From an uncultured Oscillospiraceae bacterium (GTDB lineage: Bacteria > Bacillota > Clostridia > Oscillospirales > Oscillospiraceae): 11,344 bases of DNA. The stretch spans positions 1 to 11,344 of the forward strand of contig CAKTXO010000042.1 in NCBI GenBank assembly GCA_934630985.1, in the 5' to 3' direction. Every line of letters starts with the position of its first letter. Position 1 is the stretch's first letter. The notes below the pieces were generated by a model, which saw only the letters and a program-made list of their open reading frames with translations, did no database searches and was not told where the DNA came from. The position numbers and the translations under genes were made by a program. Positions 1 to 5,218 of the stretch are shown piece after piece.

Positions 1-85
1 GGCAAAATTTGCGTCAAGGTATCATCCAAGACAATTTATGACGAAGTTTGCGCTATGTTCATGTGGATTATGACAAAGGAAACTC

Positions 86-289
86 TGAATAAATCGTCTG
101 CGGCTGGACAGCGGATCTTTTGCCCCCAGTCTGCGGTTTGGAAAATGGGAAATATAGCGCAGCCGTTGCCAGCGCAAGCTGGCTTACGGATGCGGCATAC
201 CCCTTGCGGGTACATACAGTATTCCTCCATTTTCCGAACCTTGCCTGAGAACAAAATCTCTCGCTCCCAGCTCTTGCCGATTTATTCAT
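86..289. repeat. imperfect palindromic (inverted-repeat) element, about 200 bp
   Basis: The two halves are inverted copies of each other. TGAATAAATCG at 86-96 matches the reverse complement at 279-289. GGTTTGGAAAATGG near 136-149 matches CCATTTTCCGAACC near 225-238 with one mismatch, and the stretches between are alignable. Short translations read outward from each end are also related (NKSSAAGQRIFCPQ on plus, NKSARAGSERFCSQ on minus), as expected of a palindrome rather than of two genes. Small hairpins lie inside: GCCAGC/GCTGGC at 168-183 and TACCC/GGGTA near 198-212. It is read as a non-autonomous, MITE-like repeat. No ribosome-binding site supports a gene here, and positions 1-85 show nothing I can name. 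Confidence 0.55.
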
Positions 290-454
290 ACTGAACTCCA
301 ATTAAAATCTATAAAAAAGATTTTAATTGCCTGAAGGGCATGGAGTTCATATGAGACTTGTTTTGTGATTTCTTTCCTTATAAATCACAAAACAGGCAGC
401 GCCTCAGGCGATGCCTTCCTGATTAAAATTAAGATTTTAATCAGGAAATAGTAT
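288..454. repeat. dispersed structured repeat, copy 1 (167 bp)
   Basis: This is nearly identical to 8671-8838: three differences over about 167 bp, one of them a 1-base indel. It is clearly A+T-richer than the coding DNA around it. It is built almost wholly of hairpins: an outer stem TGAACTCCA/TGGAGTTCA (292-300/341-349) enclosing AATTAAAATCT/AGATTTTAATT (300-310/318-328) and TGCC/GGCA; then TTTTGTGATTT/AAATCACAAAA (361-371/382-392); GGCA-CGCC/GGCG-TGCC (395-415); and CTGATTAAAAT/ATTTTAATCAG (419-429/434-444). Ends are ATACT and AGTAT. No coding frame. It could be a MITE-like element or a repeated RNA. This copy abuts the 86-289 palindrome and lies 42 bp upstream of the -35 of the DUF1576 promoter. 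Confidence 0.85.
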
Positions 455-496
455 CAGAGCTTCCCAAAATAAAACAACGAATTTCGTAAGTTGCGG

Positions 497-525
497 TTGA
501 CAAAGGGAAAAAGCTTTCGTACAAT
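497..525 (+). promoter_or_regulatory. sigma-A-type promoter of the riboswitch-DUF1576 transcript
   Basis: TTGACA (497-502), a 17-bp spacer and TACAAT (520-525). This is a near-consensus housekeeping promoter. Transcription should start about 531-533, exactly where the riboswitch P1 stem begins. Confidence 0.85.
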
Positions 526-532
526 AAAGACA

Positions 533-637
533 ACCCCGCATGACTGACGGATTTCGTGGCTGACCACGGTGGAGTGCGGGTGTAAATATGCCGACCGTCT
601 GGGCAATTCAGTTTGGGGCTGGATTGCCCTATTTCTT
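533..637 (+). promoter_or_regulatory. ZTP (pfl motif) riboswitch with terminator expression platform
   Basis: The leader matches my recollection of the ZTP/pfl aptamer. P1 is CCCGCA (535-540) with TGCGGG (575-580). It is followed by the conserved TGACTG (541-546) and ACGG (547-550), a hairpin CGTGG-CTGA-CCACG (555-568) and GGTGGAG (568-574). After a linker comes CCGTCTGGGC (595-604), of which CCGT pairs with ACGG as the diagnostic pseudoknot. The usual family pair is GGCGG/CCGCC, so A547-T598 looks like a compensatory change. The GGGC of the conserved 3' segment is also the first part of a terminator stem (601-629). By family logic, ZMP or ZTP binding should stabilise the pseudoknot, block the terminator and turn the downstream gene on. 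Confidence 0.85.
601..637 (+). terminator. riboswitch-controlled intrinsic terminator (expression platform)
   Basis: An 11-bp stem with one G-U pair, GGGCAATTCAG (601-611) and CTGGATTGCCC (619-629), a 7-nt loop and a T-rich run TATTTCTT (630-637). It ends just before the Shine-Dalgarno of the next gene. Its 5' arm shares bases with the aptamer's conserved 3' segment, so terminator and aptamer should be mutually exclusive. Confidence 0.85.
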
Positions 638-652
638 ACGGAGGTGTCTGGA

Positions 653-1996
653 ATGAAAAAAATCAATTCTATGCGAGAGGGCGACTTTCTGAAGCTGTTT
701 TTCGGCTGCTTTTCCACCTTTTTCCTGGCTGCGGCATTTTTTATGCCGGATAGGGGAGCCATGCTTTCCGGCCTGTGGCAGATTCTCAGTCAGCCCAGCA
801 AGCTGTCCACCAACTACTTCGCCGTAGGCGGCTACGCGGCTACCTTCCTGAATATGGCTCTGGTGGGGTATCTGTGCCTGGCGCTGTTCCTGGTTTTCGG
901 CGGCACGCCCAATAACGTGTCGACCCTGGCCTTCATCCTGACCCTGGGCTTCGGCTCCTGGGGCATCAACATCCTGAACGTCTGGCCCACCTTCTTCGGC
1001 GTGATGATCTACTGCCTGGTGCGCCGGGAGAAGTTCGGCCCCAACGTCAACGCCATGCTCTTCTCCACGGGCATTGCCCCCCTGATCACCGACCTGATGA
1101 TCCGCTATCCCAACGCGGATGCCGTGGGCTTCAACCTGGAAGGAATTCTAATCGCCCTGGTGGTGGGCTTCTGCATCGGCTTCTTCCTGCCCGCGGGTCT
1201 TGCCCATTCGCCTAAGGTGCACAAGGGCTTTGACCTGTACTCCGCCGCCCTGCCGGTGGGCATGATGGCCTTCTTCCTGAACGCTACCCTGCACAATACC
1301 CTGGGCGTCCAGCTCCCTGCCGGAGCGGATGCGGCGCTGCTGAAAATCGCCTCCCGGGCTACGGTGAATACCTTTTGCCTGATTCTCTTCGGCGCCTGCG
1401 TGCTCTGCGCCTTTGCCATGGGCTGCCGCCCCAAGGACTACTGGCGTCTGATGACGAATCCGGAGTATGTGAACAACTTCACCGGCACCTACGGCAATGC
1501 CGTGTTCCTGATGAACGTGGGCGTGTTCGGCCTGTTCATCCTGGGCTACTATAATCTCATCGGCGCTACCTTCAACGGCGTGACCTTCGGCATCATTTTC
1601 TGTATGCTCTCTACCTGCAATTCCGGCTCCCATCCGGGGAACGTGCTGCCCATTATGCTGGGCTACGCCGTGGCCTCCTGGGTCTGCGGTTTGCTGTCTG
1701 CCTTGTTGGGCGGTACTTTCAGCTATGTGATCAACGCCCAGGCCATCTGCGTAGGCCTGTGCTATGCCAACGGCCTGAGCCCTGTCTCCGACAAATACGG
1801 TTGGCAGTGGGGCATTGTGGCGGGGGCTATGCACTATCTGCTGGTAACTTCTGTGCCCACCCTCCACGGCGGCTACTGCCTGTATAACGGCGGCTTCACC
1901 GCGGCGCTGGTGTGCATCATCCTGGTTCCCAACCTGGAGCGGCATGTGAAGGACAGACAGTCCCGGAAAGCACTGAAAGTAAAAAAGGATGAATAA
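653..1996 (+). CDS. DUF1576 family multi-pass membrane protein, riboswitch-controlled
   Basis: A 447-aa, very hydrophobic protein with about 10-12 predicted membrane segments (for example near residues 12-31, 60-83, 163-181, 237-256, 281-303, 330-350, 382-405 and 413-437). It ends in a basic cytoplasmic-looking tail (LERHVKDRQSRKALKVKKDE). I recognise it as DUF1576, a clostridial membrane family without an assigned role; repeated Gly and a conserved-looking HPGN segment near 327 would fit a transporter, but no substrate can be read from sequence. The ATG at 653 is chosen because ACGGAGGTG sits at 638-646; upstream in-frame starts fall inside the riboswitch. The gene is monocistronic, with its own promoter, ZTP riboswitch and downstream terminator. 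By inference it may import or export a purine, folate or one-carbon related compound. Confidence 0.88.
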   Translation: MKKINSMREGDFLKLFFGCFSTFFLAAAFFMPDRGAMLSGLWQILSQPSKLSTNYFAVGGYAATFLNMALVGYLCLALFLVFGGTPNNVSTLAFILTLGFGSWGINILNVWPTFFGVMIYCLVRREKFGPNVNAMLFSTGIAPLITDLMIRYPNADAVGFNLEGILIALVVGFCIGFFLPAGLAHSPKVHKGFDLYSAALPVGMMAFFLNATLHNTLGVQLPAGADAALLKIASRATVNTFCLILFGACVLCAFAMGCRPKDYWRLMTNPEYVNNFTGTYGNAVFLMNVGVFGLFILGYYNLIGATFNGVTFGIIFCMLSTCNSGSHPGNVLPIMLGYAVASWVCGLLSALLGGTFSYVINAQAICVGLCYANGLSPVSDKYGWQWGIVAGAMHYLLVTSVPTLHGGYCLYNGGFTAALVCIILVPNLERHVKDRQSRKALKVKKDE

Positions 1997-2007
1997 GAAT
2001 AAACAAG

Positions 2008-2046
2008 AAATCGGGTGCGGTTTACAGGAACCGCACCCGATTTTGC
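2008..2046. terminator. bidirectional intrinsic terminator between convergent genes
   Basis: A 12-bp perfect stem TCGGGTGCGGTT/AACCGCACCCGA (2011-2022/2029-2040) with a 6-nt loop, flanked by AAA on the left and TTTT on the right so that it can act on both strands. It serves the DUF1576 gene directly and may also stop the convergent tail-protein gene after its transcript has crossed the neighbouring repeat. Confidence 0.9.
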
Positions 2047-2061
2047 TGTTAAGGCCTCCTG

Positions 2062-2165
2062 ACCCCTTGCCTCTCCCTCTGGGAGAGGTGCCGAAGGCGG
2101 AGAGGGTCGTTTTGCCCTCTCAGTCGGCTTCGCCGCCAGCTCCCCCACAGGGGGAGCCAAGGGGG
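2062..2165. repeat. MITE-like inverted-repeat element, about 104 bp
   Basis: The ends are inverted: ACCCCTTG (2062-2069) against CAAGGGGG (2158-2165). Inside are the hairpins CCTCTCCC/GGGAGAGG (about 2070-2088) and GCTCCCCC/GGGGGAGC (2139-2157), and the inner arms GGCGGAGAGGG and CCCTCTCAGTCGGC are imperfectly inverted. Very similar G+C-rich palindromes are common between genes in Oscillospiraceae in my experience. It is non-coding. Confidence 0.65.
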
Positions 2166-2176
2166 ATTTGCGAGAT

Positions 2177-3373
2177 TTACCGATAAATCTCCGCGGTGAC
2201 GGAAATGGCCGCAGTGGGTTTTTCCTCCAGACAGGTGAAAACCAGCCCGGTATCCGTGCGCTTGGCAAAGCTCACCTTCCCCGCCGCTTCCCGGATGGCC
2301 AGATTTCCGTTCTGGTCGGTGCCGTAAACCGGATAGGCCATCAGCCGCTGCTCTGCCCCCAGCCCGGAAATGGTGACCGTCTGGGTGTAAGGAGCGGTGC
2401 TTCCCTGCCAGTCGGTGGGAGAAAGCAGGAAGGAAACGACCTTGGTTTTGGAAAGGCCAGCCGCATAGGCCTTGGCGCTTTCCAGAGCGGCAGCGGCCTG
2501 CTTTTCCGCAAAGGCTCGGGTTGCCGCGTCCTGGGCAGCTTCTGGGTCGGACAGGCCGGTGATTTTGCCGCCGTTCATCTGGATATCTCCCTCTACGGCT
2601 CCGCCGACACAGGCCAGCGCGCCTACGTCCGCCGCCGTCAGAGCCACGTTCCCCTGGTCGTCCGCGGCTACCCCGCAGACGCTGGATACAGTTCCCAGTC
2701 CGTCGGCACCGTTCCGGCTGACGCTGTAGGTGATGACATCCCCGGAATCGTAGTGAGCGACGGTGCGGCTCCAGACGTAGGTTTTCGGCGCGGGCTTCGG
2801 CACCTGGGACAGCCAGGCTCCCGTGGGCACCGCCCGGTAATCCGGACTGACCTGGAAGGAAACCTCCTGCCCCAGAAGCTTGGGTGCCGGGCCGGTTTCG
2901 CCGGTAAAGCGGCCGCTTTCCTTGGCCTGGGTCAGATATTCCTCCAGCTTGTCTTCCAGCCACTTCAGCCGATCCTGAGCCTCCTCGTCCGGAGCCTGGG
3001 CTGCCGGGTTCACCTGAACCAGCAGCCGGAAGGGAAAGGTGGTCAGCCGGTTCTGAGCCGCGTCCCGGAATACGAGACAGGCCAGAACCGTGCCCGGCGT
3101 GCTGAGCATCTGGGGCGGCAGCAGCACCGATGCCACATTGCCTTCCAGAGTCACGGCGTCGGTGCCGTCGGGCATCCGGTCGTAGAGCCCCCGGGTTCGG
3201 TCGGGCTTTTCATAGCCCACTGCCGGGGTGACTCCTTCCGGGGGCTGCCAGCTCTCCCCACCGGAAAGCAGAGTGACAAGCAGCCGGCGGGTGAGCCCGT
3301 CGTGCTGCATAACGGGCACTGCCGTGCCCTCCGGGATTTGCAGATCCGCCTGAATTTGGGTTTGTACCTCCAT
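2177..3373 (-). CDS. orphan phage tail/baseplate-type protein (BppU-like N-terminus, tail-fibre C-terminus)
   Basis: 398 aa. Residues 1-125 resemble the N-terminal domain of phage baseplate upper proteins (BppU/DUF2479 type). About 128-150 is a charged probable coiled coil (RLKWLEDKLEEYLTQAKES). Next comes a segment typical of clostridial phage tail proteins (KTYVWSRTV, YSVSRNGADG), then the repeat-like fibre motif ADVGAL...GDIQMNGGKITGLSDPEAAQDAATRAF, and a small C-terminal beta-rich module (SPTDWQGS...YTQTVTISGL). The ATG at 3373 has a strong AGGAGGTAA at 3378-3386. No capsid, terminase, portal, holin or integrase gene lies nearby and both neighbours are host genes, so it stands alone; no confident promoter was found upstream. 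It could be a prophage relic, a moron-like gene or a domesticated adhesin or fibre. It has no signal peptide. Confidence 0.8.
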   Translation of the reverse strand: MEVQTQIQADLQIPEGTAVPVMQHDGLTRRLLVTLLSGGESWQPPEGVTPAVGYEKPDRTRGLYDRMPDGTDAVTLEGNVASVLLPPQMLSTPGTVLACLVFRDAAQNRLTTFPFRLLVQVNPAAQAPDEEAQDRLKWLEDKLEEYLTQAKESGRFTGETGPAPKLLGQEVSFQVSPDYRAVPTGAWLSQVPKPAPKTYVWSRTVAHYDSGDVITYSVSRNGADGLGTVSSVCGVAADDQGNVALTAADVGALACVGGAVEGDIQMNGGKITGLSDPEAAQDAATRAFAEKQAAAALESAKAYAAGLSKTKVVSFLLSPTDWQGSTAPYTQTVTISGLGAEQRLMAYPVYGTDQNGNLAIREAAGKVSFAKRTDTGLVFTCLEEKPTAAISVTAEIYR

Positions 3374-3451
3374 AAATTACCTCCTGAAAATATAGATTCG
3401 GACAGCTATCATTTTAACGGAGGCTTCTGGGGCTGTCGTGAAAAAAATAGA

Positions 3452-3477
3452 GGAAGGAAACCGTTGACGTTCCTTCC
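3452..3477. repeat. 8-bp inverted repeat overlapping a promoter -35 (possible operator or minus-strand terminator)
   Basis: GGAAGGAA (3452-3459) and TTCCTTCC (3470-3477) flank the TTGACG -35 element of the divergent wall-hydrolase gene. On the minus strand the same hairpin is followed by TCTATTTTTTT, so it could also stop leftward transcription before the tail-protein gene. The sequence alone does not decide between the two. Confidence 0.4.
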
Positions 3478-3492
3478 GGGGACTGATATAAT
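3464..3492 (+). promoter_or_regulatory. extended -10 sigma-A-type promoter of the wall-hydrolase gene
   Basis: TTGACG (3464-3469), a 17-bp spacer and TATAAT (3487-3492) preceded by TG at 3484-3485 (an extended -10). The expected start is about 3499, giving a leader of about 75 nt. The nine bases TGATATAAT recur exactly at the transketolase promoter. Confidence 0.85.
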
Positions 3493-3517
3493 TTTCCTGT
3501 GAAAGTACGAAAGCCAA

Positions 3518-3553
3518 CCCGGACGCCTTACCGGTATGCCGGAGAAAGCCGGG
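3518..3553 (+). other. nested hairpin in the leader of the wall-hydrolase gene
   Basis: CCCGG (3518-3522) can pair with CCGGG (3549-3553), enclosing CCGG-TATG-CCGG (3531-3542). It lies between the predicted start site and the AAGGAG ribosome site. I could not match it to a riboswitch class I know. It may simply be a stability or translation element. Confidence 0.35.
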
Positions 3554-3573
3554 ACAGATAAAGGAGACCTCTT

Positions 3574-4893
3574 GTGAAGAGAAGAACAAAAATCCTGATT
3601 TTGCTGGAGGCGGGGATCGGGCTCTGCCTGGTCACCGGCGTTTTTTTGAAAATGTTCCTCAGGATGCTTCCCCAGGAGCAGCGGATGTACGATACCGGAG
3701 AAACGGTGTACTATGCCGCGTTGGACACCCAGCCGGAGACGGAGCCGACGGTCACATTGCCGCCGGAAACCACCGCCGCGCCGGAAACTACGGCTGCTCC
3801 CACGGAAGCTTCCGAAGAGACTGCCCCCGTAACGACCGGGGAAACCGCCCCGGAAACCACAGCGGCCGCAATTCAGGAGACGAAACCCCAGGAGGCAGAA
3901 AAGCCCCTGGCTCAGACCGCCTCGGAGACCACCCCCCAATCCACCGAGCCGGAGCTGGTGATTCCCACCAAGGAGCGGAAGCAGTACGACAAGGTTCCCA
4001 ATTATTATGAGACGGACTATCCGGATATCCGCTTCGGCCAGGGCAGCTTTGCCGACTATGGCAGCGGCGTGACCAGCATGGCCATGGTGGCCAGCTACCT
4101 GACGGGCTACGACTACCGTCCGGACACCCTGGCCCATTGGTTTTCCAGCTACACCGGCAACCAGATCCAGCTGTTGGAATATATGTCCGACACCTTGCAG
4201 CTGCCCTGGCAGCGGGCGCTGAACGTCCGGGTGGCTCTGGAAGCCCTGAAGGAGGGAAAAGTGGTCATTGCCATGGTCAATGCCAAGTCCGGCTTTACCA
4301 CAGGCCAGCACTTCCTTGTCCTCACCGGCATCAATGACGCGGGACTGGTCACGGTCAACGACCCCAATAAGAATAACTACGAAAAATGGAATCTGAAAAC
4401 CGGCTTTGAAAGCGGCTTCCGGGAGGGAATCCTCATCGCCGGCTACAGCGGCTCCTGGATTTACGACCCGGCCAAGATTCCCGAAGATCCCTTCCTTTAC
4501 ATCGACCCCAGCAGCGAAGAGGTGGAATGCCGGTATCCCGATCTGAGCCTGAGCGATCAGGACGCAGAGCTGATTGCCAAGCTGGTGTACGCCGAGGCCG
4601 ACGGGGAGCCCTTTGAGGGTCAGCAGGCCGTGGCGGAGGTCATCCTCAACCGGGTGGCGGCTTCCAATTTTCCCAGCACGGTAGCCGGAGTCATTCAGGC
4701 TCCGGATCAGTTCCGGGCAGCCAGCCAGCTTTATCGGGCCAAGCCCACCCACGTCCAGTATGAGGCGGTGCGCCGAGCCTGGAAGGGACCCTATGTTCTG
4801 GACAAGGACGTGGTGTTCTTTTCCACAGGCCCGGTGAATAAGAACGTCTGGGGCACCATCGGAAGTCATACCTTCTGCCGGCAGTATTCCTGA
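3574..4893 (+). CDS. membrane-anchored C39-like (Cys-to-Ser) and SleB-type cell wall hydrolase fusion
   Basis: 439 aa. A basic N-terminus and one membrane helix (about 7-29) act as an uncleaved anchor. Residues 50-130 are a Pro/Thr/Glu-rich low-complexity linker suited to crossing the wall. About 138-300 matches the C39-like peptidase fold (Peptidase_C39_2): the block YGSGVTSMAMVASYLTG (162-178), His246 in GQHFLVLTG and VNDPN at 261-265. The usual GCGVTS reads GSGVTS here, so the catalytic Cys is Ser164 (codon AGC, 4063-4065) and peptidase activity is doubtful. About 325-438 is a SleB/Hydrolase_2 domain with the expected acidic site (LVYAEADGEP, Glu341) and AVAEVILNRV, so glycan-strand cleavage outside the cell is likely. 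The start is GTG at 3574 with AAGGAG at 3561-3566. It is monocistronic. Confidence 0.85.
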   Translation: MKRRTKILILLEAGIGLCLVTGVFLKMFLRMLPQEQRMYDTGETVYYAALDTQPETEPTVTLPPETTAAPETTAAPTEASEETAPVTTGETAPETTAAAIQETKPQEAEKPLAQTASETTPQSTEPELVIPTKERKQYDKVPNYYETDYPDIRFGQGSFADYGSGVTSMAMVASYLTGYDYRPDTLAHWFSSYTGNQIQLLEYMSDTLQLPWQRALNVRVALEALKEGKVVIAMVNAKSGFTTGQHFLVLTGINDAGLVTVNDPNKNNYEKWNLKTGFESGFREGILIAGYSGSWIYDPAKIPEDPFLYIDPSSEEVECRYPDLSLSDQDAELIAKLVYAEADGEPFEGQQAVAEVILNRVAASNFPSTVAGVIQAPDQFRAASQLYRAKPTHVQYEAVRRAWKGPYVLDKDVVFFSTGPVNKNVWGTIGSHTFCRQYS

Positions 4894-4912
4894 GGGAGGA
4901 AGGCGAAAATTG

Positions 4913-4944
4913 CGGCCCGATCGGAGAATCGCCATCGGCCGTTT
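4913..4944 (+). terminator. weak terminator-like hairpin after the wall-hydrolase gene
   Basis: CGGCC-GAT-GG pairs with CC-ATC-GGCCG (4913-4924/4932-4941) with two single-C bulges, followed only by TTTC. The position, just after the stop codon, fits a terminator, but the stem is imperfect and the T run short. Confidence 0.45.
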
Positions 4945-4974
4945 CAAAAAATAATCCAAATCCCAAGGAATTGT

Positions 4975-5003
4975 TTGCGGAATTGGCAAAAGAGTGATAT
5001 AAT
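4975..5003 (+). promoter_or_regulatory. extended -10 promoter of the transketolase operon
   Basis: TTGCGG (4975-4980), 17 bp, then TATAAT (4998-5003) with TG at 4995-4996. The weak -35 is offset by the extended -10. The start should be about 5010, leaving a leader of about 209 nt. Confidence 0.75.
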
Positions 5004-5009
5004 GCAGAC

Positions 5010-5218
5010 GGATTTTCGGTTAATATCAAAGCTTTCCTCTGTAATATCGCCGCAAAACGCGGCCAGGGGGGAAGCGATTGTCGATTCCCGGCATCCAGCC
5101 GGGCATTGTCTCCGGTTTCCGGGACTGCCTGAAGAGCGGAAAGAACGCTCTGCCGTTTCTCTTGAGAAGAAATGCCGGAGCTTTCCAAAAAAGAATATAA
5201 AATGAGGAAGTGATTACG
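5010..5218 (+). other. long structured 5' leader of the transketolase operon
   Basis: No gene here: the in-frame reading is short and lacks a ribosome site. Hairpins are visible: CCGC/GCGG (5050-5062), CCCGGC/GCCGGG (5087-5103) and AGAGCG/CGCTCT (5133-5151). AGCTTTCC occurs near both ends of the leader. I looked for a TPP riboswitch, plausible before a TPP enzyme, and did not see its conserved elements. No run of T follows a strong stem, so attenuation is not evident. The length suggests post-transcriptional control, but the class is unknown. Confidence 0.4.

Noticed and set aside
36..301. Small ORFs on both strands at the window start
   Set aside because: They lie in the arms of an inverted repeat, translate to related strings on opposite strands and have no convincing ribosome site.
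569..652. Longer N-terminus for the DUF1576 protein
   Set aside because: It would run through the riboswitch and its terminator; the ATG at 653 has a proper Shine-Dalgarno.
1148..1945. Long minus-strand ORF opposite DUF1576
   Set aside because: Low-complexity His/Gly/Ala-rich shadow of a membrane gene, with no ribosome site.
2168..3502. 444-aa plus-strand ORF opposite the tail protein
   Set aside because: The minus-strand product has recognisable phage tail motifs and AGGAGGTAA; the plus frame has neither.
3409..4989. 526-aa minus-strand ORF opposite the wall hydrolase
   Set aside because: Shadow of a G+C-rich gene; the plus strand carries C39 and SleB motifs with a promoter and ribosome site.
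4975..5205. 76-aa ORF in the transketolase leader
   Set aside because: It starts within the promoter, has no ribosome site and shows no recognisable domain.
5010..5218. TPP riboswitch before transketolase
   Set aside because: The conserved TPP-aptamer segments (for example the CTGAGA box) are not present.
5210..5218. GTG at 5210 as the transketolase start
   Set aside because: It overlaps the probable Shine-Dalgarno; TTG at 5219 has better spacing, though only three residues separate the two.
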